Part shown: positions 11,795 through 21,259 of the stretch, piece by piece
How the letters are laid out: each line of letters begins with the position of its first letter
How positions within the stretch are numbered: the first letter of the stretch is position 1
NCBI GenBank assembly: GCA_035079385.1
Contig: JAVHKY010000001.1
Coordinates: forward strand, 13,726,501-13,790,500
Reading direction: 5' to 3'
Length of the DNA stretch: 64,000 nt
Source of the DNA: Aspidiotus rigidus
Lineage: Eukaryota; Arthropoda; Insecta; Hemiptera; Diaspididae
Position numbers and translations under genes: made by a program
Notes under the pieces: model-generated
What the model saw: the letters and a program-made list of their open reading frames with translations, nothing else
What the model was told of the DNA's origin: nothing
Database searches by the model: none

Positions 11795-11820
11795 AGAAAT
11801 GAAATACGTAGACCGATAGG

Positions 11821-12405
11821 AAATTTCACGAGGAATAATTTTTGACTGCTGTCTTTCTTCTCTACAATGCGTATTAAGCGGGATATTTACAAAAAACTGA
11901 TTTTGAGGGGGTTTCAACCCCCATAAAAAAGATGCTTTCGGGGAAAAACGCGGAGAAGTTGGTATGTTGTTTTGGACTTCATTCTTGACCATTCCCAGCA
12001 ATCAGACCTTTACTATGTCGCAATGTTCTTTTTTTTTCCCGAAACCTGTCTAATTTGACTACACTAACACTAAAATCAAAAATTTTAGAAAATCGCAACT
12101 TTCAAATCAACTTTTCAGCTCGAGTTTTTGGGCCAAGTTGACATATATATATAGTGAAATTTATAGGAAATTTGATGAGGAACGACTTTTGTTCGAAACT
12201 TTTTTTCTCTGATGCTTAGTTTCCGATTTATTCTCGGAAAATTAATTCTTGTGGTACTTTGACCCCCTTTGGGGGGAGGGCGCTCTCTGATCGCTGTGGA
12301 ATTTTAGTATGCTTATCGGGAGACCATTTTAAACATAATCAACGAAAAAAACCTTTGCCTGCATTTATTTCCATTTATTCTTATTTTTGAGCCTAATCTT
12401 CCTGA
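11821..12405 (-). repeat. Right arm of the 4.1-kb inverted repeat
   Basis: Reverse-complement partner of 8,301-8,849. The outer end (GCCTAATCTTCCTGAG) pairs with CAGGCAGATTAGG at 8,300-8,312; the inner end is AAATTTCACGAGGAATAATT. Outside it, the minus-strand frame of a LINE RT thumb is interrupted, which suggests the structure inserted into an older LINE. Confidence 0.8.
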
Positions 12406-12719
12406 GTTACTGGTGCGACTAATCTAAGGGAGGTTTGTATGGGTTCGAGTAAAGCAAGCAGGGATTTGTAAGGTTAGTTATATATTGGGGTGGCGTAGTC
12501 CAATCTAGAGCGGATGCCGCTTTTGTATAGTTGAAGGAGAAGTTTTCTGTTGCAGCCTTTTGAACGTATAATATTGAGAGCGCGTGTGCATTCCGCTCTG
12601 GCGATTTTCATGTCAGGTACCCAAGTAGTAAGCTTTCGATCAAAATGTAATCCGAGGCGTTTACCGTAATCGCATATCATATTTTTCTTGTTTTTGAAGT
12701 ACATTGAAAGAAGGTTCAC
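12406..12719 (-). pseudogene. LINE RT thumb fragment (I/Jockey group)
   Basis: An 81-codon minus-strand frame reads GLHFDRKLTTWVPDM, then ARAECTRALNIIRS and LYKSGIRSRLDYATPIY. This is the conserved block after the RT palm in Jockey/I-group LINEs (usual form LG-T-DSKL-W-PHI ... YRSLIRSRLDYG-P-Y). After its stop the translation still looks LINE-like for some 60 bp (TNPCLLYS) until the inverted-repeat arm begins. The catalytic palm is absent, so this is a dead fragment. Confidence 0.8.
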
Positions 12720-13803
12720 GTAGCAGGTACGACGTACTAAAAGAATAAGTAAATAATATTCTCCGAGAAATTATATCAGGTATATACGAACAATATTGCA
12801 CTACATGCTCCTGATGTACGATCAAAGCAAAGTCAAATCTTTTCCGACTAAAAAGGTCGTAAAATTTATCGAGCAGCGTAGATTTTTATTTTTTCGAAAA
12901 ATAGGTACAGCAATAAAACGAAATTATTAACAATCAATAGGTACGTAGAACATAGTTTCATTTTTTGCATAAGTAGGTTCTCGAAAAAAAAAGTCCCTAT
13001 ACTGAGAAAAAAAATGTAAGCTTTTCGAAAGTAGGTACGAATTCCTTACCATTCAAAAATATCAGTCGATATCTACGAAGATTGAACGCTCACCGCTTTC
13101 ATTTAATATGAGCATTTATACGTCTCTATTCAAAAACGCTCCGAAAGAAAAAAAGATTAGAAATAGTAAAGGGAAGGAGAGAAAAAAAATTCAACATTTC
13201 ACATCCTATAGGTAAAGTCGTAAAATGCCTTTATTTTGACACCTAGAAAACTCTCGCACCTGGTTTCAAAGACAAATTAGAACGAACGCGACTATACGTA
13301 ACTTGGTTGGATTAACAGTTTTAGGAAAAAAGCATCTATACACACCTACCTACCACCTGTAACAAAAGTGAAGCATTCCTTAACCGATTCATTTATAAAA
13401 CGTCTTACCTATGTTATAATAATTAGATCCTAATAATGGGTACCGATATGGGTGTACAATGGATTGCGCTGTCCGATATACATATATAATTTATACAGTC
13501 AGTGCGGGAAAGTAAAATCAATAGAAAAAAAAAAGGAACGTAGTGACGAAAATAAGGAAAGAGTGGAAATAGTCATCATCAACCCTTCATAGAAATTTTC
13601 TCTATTGTACAAGCGGAAGTCGGGCTGTAAAACGGAACGCTCCATACAATTGTATACACTCACCTGTAACAGGAATGCAGTTTTCGTAAAAAGGGGGAGA
13701 GGAAGAAGAAAAAACCAACCGAGTACTGATGGTACAGATGATATACAAAAAAAATTAAGAAAAATGTGATTAAATAGTTGTTTTTTCTTCCTGTATCTTT
13801 CAG
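12720..13803. other. No recognised gene; possibly intronic
   Basis: AT-rich single-copy-looking DNA with no repeats or domains I recognise. It ends in a long pyrimidine tract (about 13,778-13,803) feeding a splice acceptor, so it may be intron of the gene owning the 13,804 exon. Confidence 0.4.
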
Positions 13804-13908
13804 AAGAATATGAAGCGCGATATACCTGCTGAGATGTTTTGGCATAGTTGTGAAGAACTGGATTCTATTGGCTATTGGATCATCGTACAATCGAAAAACC
13901 ATGAATGG
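13804..13908 (+). CDS. Candidate internal exon of an unidentified host gene
   Basis: A 105-bp block, exactly 35 codons without a stop, lies between a strong acceptor (GTTTTTTCTTCCTGTATCTTTCAG just upstream reads as a pyrimidine tract plus CAG) and a canonical donor GTGAGT at 13,909. In phase 0 it encodes a mixed-composition peptide that includes FWHSCEELDSIGYWIIVQ and ends NHEW. Length divisible by three, both splice sites and balanced composition argue for a real exon. I do not recognise the protein family. No neighbouring exon is found within several kilobases, where transposons abound, so this could also be an exon of a gene with very long introns, or chance. Confidence 0.5.
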
Positions 13909-15114
13909 GTGAGTCACACCGAGTACAGGATATTCGTAAAGCATCGCCGGGAATACCTACACGTCGAAACTCGAAAGTATGCACGTACGTACGTACATCG
14001 AATCACCGGGTTTCGATCGTATATCAAAATCGACTATAACCGTTAACACAGGACACTTTCACATTTTAGGTACAGATACCAGACAGCCTGGCGCGCATCT
14101 TCATTCTATATATTCTTACCAGTTGGGGGTCGTCGATGTTACAAATAGGAATTCCATCGGTAGTTTTGATCTTACGCCTTCGTGGTAGAGCAAGAATGCC
14201 TGGATAAAATCCCTTTGCGCTAATTTTTCTACACTTGTTGGACAGACTGGCGAGTACGGCTAAATACCTAATATATTTTTACTTCCTGCTTAAGATCGGT
14301 AGCAATGGATACGGTTCTACTACGTGAGGTGACAAAAGTCATCACTCATTTGATCGATAGAATCGACAAATTGAGTACCTAACTACATTTCGACCAAAAT
14401 TATTCAACTTTGGCAGAATATAAATGTCGTTAACACAGTGTTTCTCAACCGGTGTACCGCGAGATCAATTAACATGAACTAAAAACGGAATCGCCAATTT
14501 TTTCTGTTCACTCGAAAAATTATTTATAAGCACTCTCTAACCGATGAGTTCCAGCGTTTGAATAATAATATCAATTCTCATTTATAATTTCTTTGACTTG
14601 AGTCTAAACGTACACTAGATTTCATAAAAATAAAAACTTTCTGCAGCGACGTCACAACTTTCGAAATCAGGAGAGCCCAGGGGGTTCTCCTATGAATACA
14701 GCACAAAATATCCAGAACCTTTTTATATATATTGGTGGCAGAACTCAATATTACTAGAATCAGAAAATGAAAATTCGGGACGATCTTTCGGTTACCGTAC
14801 TTGACGAGAACTTTTCCAGAACATTGTTTCCTCTTAATGAGACATTAGAAATTATACATCAATTTTTATAGAAAAATTTTGACATGTTTCATATCTTTGC
14901 TCTAACCCCTACCCTGATTTCGAAATTTGCGTTCGTCCGTGCATATGACCTTGAGACTTGGAAAAATTTTGTCATCCTAGTTAGTATAGGCCTAGTATAC
15001 TGCACTATATTAGGGAACCTACTACACTATACATTGAGCCTTATTCTGATCCCCACCATAACTTCAACATTTGCGCGCGTCCGTCTGTCCAAATGAACTT
15101 GGGACTTGAAAAAA

Positions 15115-15245
15115 TAAGTCCCCCTCCTATCATATATGGCTCGAGAGTCGACATTTTTCTAAGTTTTTCGCTGGACGGCGCACGGCGGACGGCGGACGCC
15201 AGATTTCTCAAATAGCCCCCCATAAAACAGGTTCCCTGTTAAAAT
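15115..15245. repeat. Modular dispersed repeat copy
   Basis: Carries in order the CCCCCTCCTATCATATATGG unit with CTCGAGAGTCGACATTTTTC, a GC-rich run of ACGGCG/GCGGACG motifs (about 15,174-15,200), and CCCCCCATAAAACAGG with TTCCCTGTTAAAATTCG. This is one of the more complete versions of the composite family. Confidence 0.7.
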
Positions 15246-15359
15246 TCGAAATCCTGATCCCTACCCTGATTTTGAAATATGCGTGCGTTTGTTCGTTCGT
15301 CACATTTATAGCTTGCATTATACGCCTTCATTGCATCCATAAGCTACTAGCTTCAAATA

Positions 15360-15620
15360 TTCTATTCCAAACTAGACTTATACTAGATGAAGAAGGGGGC
15401 GAACGAGCGTAGCGAGTGAGCTTCCCATAAGTTAGTTTTAAATATTCCAAAATAGATTTTCTAAACTAGGCTTATACTAGACGGAGAACGCGAGTAAGCC
15501 CCTCAGAGCTATTAGCTTGCCGCTGGTTTGCCCCCAAAAGCTATTAGCTCACAATATTATGAACTAGACTTACACTAGATCAAGAAGGAGGGCAAAGGAA
15601 TGGAACAACCTCCTCACAAC
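15360..15620. repeat. Short degenerate direct repeats (CTAGACTTATACTAGA type)
   Basis: Three spaced copies of an (A/G)ACTAG(A/G)CTTA(T/C)ACTAGA phrase with AAGCTATTAGCT relatives. Related phrases occur around 19.95, 20.95, 44.4-44.5 and 51.35-51.5 kb. Meaning unknown. Confidence 0.5.
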
Positions 15621-15815
15621 AAATTATTCGATATTGCATACTAGACTTAGAAACATGATCTTTATTTATTTGGCTATGTCAGAACATTTTTTTCATAATT
15701 TTCTCATTAGGCTCAGAGAATTTTTTCTAAAAGTTGACCCAGCTGAATTCCGGGGAATCCAAGATTTCCGGTCTCTCTTTACAGAATCCAAGACTTTTGA
15801 GGGGAATAGGATAGT

Positions 15816-16065
15816 TGGACCCTAATAAGCAAAACTCGACCAAGCGACAATCACGTAGTTTCGTGATATTTAGACTTAAAGGAAATCGGTTACTTGAAAA
15901 TAGATGGAGGTCGATAATTTCAATTCATAATTATTCGACGAGTATTGCGTTTCCAGTTTTTTAATCAGCACCGTTGGAAAGTGCTCGTTGAGCTCTTTCC
16001 AACGGTGTATATAACTCCAAAATCTCAAAAATGTCGCTTGGTCGAGTTTTGCTTATTAGGGTCCA
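15816..16065. repeat. MITE-like 250-bp unit with perfect 34-bp inverted ends
   Basis: 15,816-15,849 (starts TGGACCCTAATAAGCAAAAC) is the exact reverse complement of 16,032-16,065. The 182-bp centre contains its own hairpin, ACCGTTGGAAAG / CTTTCCAACGGT (15,971-15,982 and 15,996-16,007 approximately). Perfect arms imply a recent event. No obvious target duplication is seen. Confidence 0.8.
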
Positions 16066-16190
16066 GTTGAAATACGGATATTCTTTTGCCCTGCCAGTGA
16101 CGAGGTTTGAACCACGCACCTCTGAATCAGAAGTCCGCGACTCAACCGCTCGGTCACCGGCGCTGCAAAAAAATATCACCCTATTTCAAC
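16066..16190 (-). mobile_element. 125-bp tRNA-like unit with 12-bp terminal inverted repeats, copy 1
   Basis: Minus-strand copy. The ends are GTTGAAATACGG and CCCTATTTCAAC. The tRNA-like core (16,161 down to 16,093, 69 nt) has an acceptor-stem pairing GCCGGTG / CACTGGC, an A-box-like GACCGAGCGGTTGAGTCG and a B-box-like GTGGTTCAAACC. The anticodon-arm position can fold as ACTTC-TGATTCA-GAGGT, but the loop lacks U33 and the T-stem has a mismatch and a 6-nt loop, so a working tRNA is unlikely. The region most resembles a tRNA-Arg(TCT)- or tRNA-Ser-derived sequence. Confidence 0.65.
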
Positions 16191-16287
16191 TTTGAAAGAA
16201 AAGTTCCTACTTGTGATAAGGTGCAAAGGCCATAAGAGGCTGTCGCCGGGAGGAGTGTCCAGAAAAGCCAGGAGTGGGCAACTAACA

Positions 16288-16505
16288 GAAATTTTGAAGC
16301 GGACAAGTTCACAAGGAATATTAGAAATAGGAACGTTGAAATAGGGTGACATTTTTTTGCAGCGTCGGTGGTCGAGCGGTTGAGTCGCGGACTTCTGATT
16401 CAGAGGTGCGTGGTTCAAACCTCGTCACTGGTAGGGCAAAAGAATATCCGTATTTCAACTTTCCTATTTCTAAAATTCCTTATGAACTTGTCCGCTTCAA
16501 AATTT
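16288..16505. repeat. 45-bp inverted repeat framing tRNA-like copy 2
   Basis: 16,288-16,332 (contains GCGGACAAGTTCACAAGGAA) pairs with 16,461-16,505 (contains TCCTTATGAACTTGTCCGC) with few mismatches, immediately outside the 125-bp unit. The host palindrome appears to have been split at its centre by the tRNA-like unit. Confidence 0.75.
16335..16459 (+). mobile_element. 125-bp tRNA-like unit with 12-bp terminal inverted repeats, copy 2
   Basis: Plus-strand copy, the same length (125 bp) as copy 1 and identical to it except for a handful of bases. The tRNA-like core is 16,364-16,432. Ends are GTTGAAATAGGG and CCGTATTTCAAC, so the unit has its own imperfect 12-bp terminal inverted repeats. The acceptor ends changed to GTCGGTG / CACTGGT, which still pair through G-T wobbles. 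A SINE normally lacks terminal inverted repeats and ends in an A-rich or simple-repeat tail; neither copy has such a tail. Confidence 0.65.
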
Positions 16506-17267
16506 TGTACTTTTGAGGAGTTCGGAGGTTTTTCAGAACCGGGACCGCAGACGGAGGAAATGAGCTGAGACTTCGTACGACCATCTTGTAAGGCCACAAA
16601 TCCTGAAATTAGGGGGAGGGAATCAGTTGAGATATGAAAATGTCAAAACAGAGAAAAATTATGGATATATTTGTAATTTGGAGTTTTGGAAAAGTTGTGT
16701 CGCAGGAATATCGCCTACGCGATGTAAGAAAGGTTGAGTAACACTGAATTAATATGACAAAGAAAATATGAATCATGAGTTTATGAGTCAGACAACAAAA
16801 AATTTAAGTAAAAATTTTTCTAATAGGTATTTCGAGGATAACGTGCATTAATGCGTGCATCTTGTGAATAATTCGGAATGATAAAAATGCAGATTGTTAA
16901 TGTCAGGATTATTTGAATCATAATTTTGCTGACGTCAGTATTTCTGTTAGATAAACCAAGGTTTTCGAGATTTGAATTCAAGAAAAATGTGTAAAGTCCT
17001 TTTTACACCAGGTACAATTTTAAGAAACATGAAGTTCTCTTGTTGGCTACTTTGAAACAAAGCCTACGCGTCGCGGGGTACCCTTAATTCGTAGAGTACA
17101 ACTCAAGTGTAAACCAACTGAATTTTACCTCGGTCTAGTTTGTCTTCTAGCAGCTCTAGTTTCAAAATCGTATGAGAGGCTTTTTGGCAGACGAAAAGTT
17201 TCATCCCTTGCTATCAATTTTTTTTTCTTTTGGGGGGGGGGGGGGCTTTCCATAAAAGCAACGTCAC

Positions 17268-17445
17268 AATTTTGTTCAGGAATGAAGGCGTTCTTTACAG
17301 GCAACTTGACGTACACCGCGACCGCATTTACGTTCTTCTTATAACTATACATGTTAACTGTATAGATATACGTTTTGCTGGTATGCGGTCGAGACGTATC
17401 TCGAATAGCATAAGGAAAACGCCTTCATTTCTGGACAAATAATAG
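17268..17445. repeat. Imperfect 178-bp palindrome
   Basis: Left arm TTTGTTCAGGAATGAAGGCG pairs with right arm CGCCTTCATTTCTGGACAAA. Inner pairs are CGACCGCAT / ATGCGGTCG and CTATAC / GTATAG around ATGTTAAC at about 17,355. It folds into one long hairpin. It may be a small MITE; a hairpin-RNA source cannot be excluded. Confidence 0.6.
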
Positions 17446-17579
17446 TTCACGTTATGTTCGATGTATTCCTCAAGAGTACGAGCCATAGGATTGAGGAGGG
17501 AGGAAGATACGAAGGCACATAACGAATATCCATGAGCAACAAATGACACTAGTCACGGTGTTGGAAGTTTATTAATGTC

Positions 17580-18850
17580 AAACAAGTCGAAAGACTCAGA
17601 AAATTTAGACATCCGAAAGGTTGGACTACCAACCTACCCTTGTTTCAGTTGAAGAGAAGGTTGATCATCTCGGTCACTTGCTACACCTCCAGAAACTTTC
17701 AAAACTATCAAAACTGGTTGCTAAATGCAATAAAAACACCAACACATCTCACCCCCCACCTAAATATGCTTCGCCGCTTTTGAATCTATCGCAAGTGAAT
17801 TTTCCTCCAGATGAACTAGCCTTACTACATAAAGGTCAGAAATTCGCTATACAGCCTGTGGAAAAAAGTGAGCACATCAAGAAAACTATCCTCGCTGACA
17901 TATCAATCGGCCTCCACTCCGATATGCGCCTCAATGCTCCTTTTTTCAAAAACCTCTTCAACGATTTGTCTTCGAAGCTTTCTGCGCCAACACACAACTA
18001 CAACACTTTCCGGAGGAGACGTCAGCGACTGAAGGATCACAACCTTACTCTCGTGAAAGCGGATAAAGGGCAAACCTGTGTCATTATAGACCGAGATCTG
18101 TACGACGCTAAGATCCTGGCCTTCATATCCCAAACTGGTGCTAAAGCTACCCGCTACCCCTTCTCAGCTTATAACTTGAAGACATTTGAACAAAAAATCC
18201 TCAATTTTCGGCAACAAAGGTGACTCTCTCAAAGTTATGTGTCCTGCCGTACCTCTACTTTACGGTCAGCTTAAACTACATAAAAATAACCAGCCTATTC
18301 GTCCCGTAGTTGCTTTCTATTCCCACCCATCCTACAAAGTTGCCAAATTTCTCTCTGATTGGTTCAAAGCTACTTCTGGCTTTGTCCCCAACTTTAGAAT
18401 CAAGAACTCCATAGAATTAGCAAACGACCTTAAAACCAAAACCTTCCCAAGTAATTCTATACTTTTCAAAATAGACGCCGTCAAAATCCCGTGGCTACCA
18501 TCCTTCGAAATCAGTCTATAGCTGAAGAGATCATCTTGGAATTCACCACACTCATTTCCTTCTGCCTAAAGGACAACTTCTGTAGCTTCAAAAACAAAAC
18601 ATACCGGTTTACTGATGGTCTCCCAATGGGTTGTCTTTTATCTTCCATCGTCGCTGAGGTGTACATGGACCACATGGAAGAACAACTTATAACGGACTCC
18701 CAAAACGACCTGGTTTTCTACCGCAGATATGTAGGCGACGGTATTGGCATTCAGGGATATGCACATAATATAGGCCGATTACTCATATGTGTACAAGACA
18801 GAGAGTGTGACATCATTGGAGGATCATTTTGGGTTGAATTCTCGTAGAAG
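17580..18850 (+). pseudogene. Penelope-like element reverse transcriptase (PLE 1)
   Basis: Three overlapping frames together spell a PLE RT. 17,621-18,223 has the N-terminal block (LLNLSQVNFPPDELALLHKG, then LVKADKGQTCVIIDRDLYD). 18,186-18,521 continues with VPLLYGQLKLHKNNQPIRPV. 18,491-18,847 has YRFTDGLPMGCLLSSIVAEV and the catalytic block FYRRYVGDGIGI. The usual catalytic pair YVDD is YVGD here, so one metal-binding Asp is lost. There are frameshifts near 18,200 and 18,490 (the LFKIDAV region that should hold motif A is corrupted). Homology stops after about 18,760; thumb and GIY-YIG endonuclease are missing. PLEs copy RNA at a nick made by the endonuclease; this copy is dead. Confidence 0.85.
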
Positions 18851-20000
18851 ATGGACTCACAAGAATTAGAACGTAATACTAAGGAACACTACGATAGGAA
18901 GGGAACATCCAAGACTCATAAGGAAAGAGAAGAACATAATTCATAACAGACAATCGAGAACAGTGGAGATTGTCGATTTCTCGCTACCATGGCAGAAGCT
19001 ACAAAACTTTCACGTAAGATACCCTTGAACCTCTAGTCTTTGTCCTTCAAATCTCCTGCCTCGAAATTTCATCCACCAAAAACAAATTTGAGCGCTAGCA
19101 CCTTGTGGAGAAGATACATTTCGCATTTAATTTACTTTACCACAGTCTGTATCAACTGATCATAAGGTCGACCAAAAACTTGCCAACTTGCATCCTTCAC
19201 CTTCACTCACTCGAGTCTGAAACTCCGAAACCTTCAAGCGGTTCATTTCAGTTGACCAAACGAGGCGTATACGAGATCGAATTGGGAAAATATTATCTTT
19301 ACCCTCAATTGTCGCTTCAAATAGGGATTGAATCGCGTGAAAAATTTTCACTTACGTCAATGTATATAGCGCACGTTGAAATGGATTAATGATAAGTATA
19401 TCTTTAATGAAACGCCCTGAAGATTGGGTGGACAATTACGTTCACGAGAGTACGTATTAAAAGAATGTAGTAAAACACGAGAACGTGCTTTATCCGTGAG
19501 AACATAAAGCGTATTATTCGCGCTAAAGAGAGGGGTGGCCTTACTTCGATGATATACTGGTAAAACCGGAGGGTTAGCGGCAATTGTCAACTTTCCCATT
19601 ATTCGGAAGTGTCGTAAAACTACTTTTTCTGCGAACAACAATGTAATGAATACATAAATGCAGCTAGTGTTTCGAGTGATTAGGTGTTTTTTTACGATAC
19701 TTTTGATGGCTTCGCGCAACTCGCAACTTTATATACTCTATGGTTTTGAGAATATTTGATACTGATACTCGCCCAGATAAGAGGAAAGTGCTGCGAATGA
19801 GAGACTCTTACTTTTTGAGCAATATTTATGTCTTATGACACCGGGGAAATAATTTCAACATACGTCACGAGCCGATGACATCATAGGGACTTAATTTCGA
19901 CCTTCGCTACTTTGGGACCTGTGTTCGTAGGTGTGCTTAGCTTGCACTACACTAGGCCCAACATACAGTAAACTGGGCTATACTAAGCCACACAAGGTCT
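18851..20000. other. No recognised gene
   Basis: A 120-codon minus-strand frame (19,719-19,357) contains no recognised domain. TATACTA-type phrases near 19,960-20,000 belong to the short repeat also seen at 15.4 kb. Otherwise nothing is seen. Confidence 0.4.
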
Positions 20001-20002
20001 CA

Positions 20003-20230
20003 CTGAGCACGACGTCTTTAAGAAATATCTTCCAGCACGCCAACGCGTAGATAAGGACGAATACCCTTGCGGTTCTGGTGTAGAAAGTGCACCACACGTG
20101 CTACTAGACTGCATGCGCTTATATCAAACCAACCGCCCCAGATTGGGACAACTTCGAATGGTACCACGCAAAATACATCACTGCCACAGTAAGAAAACTA
20201 TTGCAAATCGAAAACCCCCTATTTTAAGAA
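20003..20230 (+). pseudogene. LINE ORF2 C-terminal cysteine-motif fragment
   Basis: The plus-strand translation DVFKKYLPARQRVDKDEYPC continues GSGVESAPHVLLDCMRLYQ and then RPRLGQLR. This is the C-terminal zinc-knuckle-like C-C...H...C block that follows RNase H in I/Jockey-group LINEs (usual pattern CxCG...E-HVLLDCP-Y...R). No RNase H or RT is seen upstream and the frame closes soon after, so it is an isolated fragment. Confidence 0.7.
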
Positions 20231-20734
20231 AAATAACAGGGAAGACATAGACGGAGAAAAGCAAGTTAAGTTGTATTCACCATGCCTACAACAACATTTC
20301 CACCAACCAGTATCGCCGTACAACACCAGCCACCTGGTCGAAAGGAAAAAAGTGACCAGTTACAGGACCCAAGTTAGAACATATCAATTTACTCTCGTCC
20401 CGGGAGGCCACTGATGTTCGACGCGGTTTTCGCGGCGAGAGAGACTTGTAAGAACCCGCCGCAAGAAGTGATCTTCCTACAACGGTTATCCGCAATCAAA
20501 ATACTCGCCTCGTCGAGAAGCCCGGAGTGAGGAAACAGAACAAACAGAAAAAAAAAAACTCGCAGTCTGCTTTGTCAGCTGTTCGGGATTGCCTTCATCA
20601 ACTGTACGAATCGAAGCAAACAGAGAAGCTGTTTTATGAGAGTTTCTTCGTTCATACTTTTTCTAAATAAAGATTACACCTTCTTCCTCAACCCTTTGGG
20701 AGTTAAAACATGAAAGTTTATATTTTTTTGAAAT

Positions 20735-20900
20735 TTCCCCCTATCAGATTCAGCTCAATATTATAATTTTTTTCGAGTCCCTTTCCCATCATATATATGT
20801 AGCTTGAAAGTCAAGATTTTTCCAAGTCCCCCTCCTACAATATAAAGTTCGGAGGTCGACATTTTTCTAAGTCCTACATTTTGCCGGACAGCGCCCGGTG
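20735..20900. repeat. Modular dispersed repeat copy
   Basis: Degenerate copies of the CCTATCATATATAGCTC / TCGACATTTTTCTAAGTCC unit in minus orientation, followed by a GCCGGACAGCGCCCGG module. Confidence 0.65.
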
Positions 20901-21259
20901 CCCGTCATTTTTCTTCTCTTCATCCTCCCTCCCCCGATAAAAAAAAAAAGCTATACTAGGCCTACCAATAGGCCTCCTTCAAACTATGCCTGACATGAAC
21001 CTGACATACAGTGTAGTAGGATGGACTTAAGTATACCAAACCCCTTCTTACGACTAGCTTATGAAGTCTCAAGGAAAGATATATTTATCGTTTCTCTGCA
21101 CGAACAAAATCCTAACATTTGATATATTCTTTATTTATTGTTATTCCCAAAAGGAAGAATCACAATTTTTTTTTTGCACTGATCCTTCTTTTAGCGGGGA
21201 ACTCGTTATCTCTTTTGTTGAGGGTATTTACAGGAGATTTTCGTCCGCGAGCGCGGGCG

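Larger units (their letters stand above)
14436..16746. mobile_element. hAT-like element, nested and non-autonomous
   Basis: The left end CAGTGTTTCTCAACCGGTGT (14,436) pairs with the right end, whose reverse complement begins CAGTGTTACTCAACCT (end 16,746): 15 of 16 positions agree. CAGTG-T-CTCAACC ends followed by a GTACCGCGA-type stretch are typical of hAT-superfamily elements. The expected 8-bp target duplication is not clean (CGTTAACA on the left, AATTAATA on the right, 5 of 8), and no transposase is seen inside. The interior holds a modular repeat copy (15,115-15,245), a 34-bp inverted repeat (15,816-16,065) and the tRNA-like pair. The two ends could belong to different copies. Confidence 0.45.

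Noticed and set aside
16364..16432. Functional tRNA gene
   Set aside because: The acceptor stem pairs, but the anticodon loop lacks U33, the T arm has a mismatch and a 6-nt loop, there is no variable loop, and a near-identical inverted copy sits beside it within transposon ends.
14428..16754. 8-bp target duplication for the hAT-like element
   Set aside because: CGTTAACA and AATTAATA agree at 5 of 8 positions, not enough to claim.
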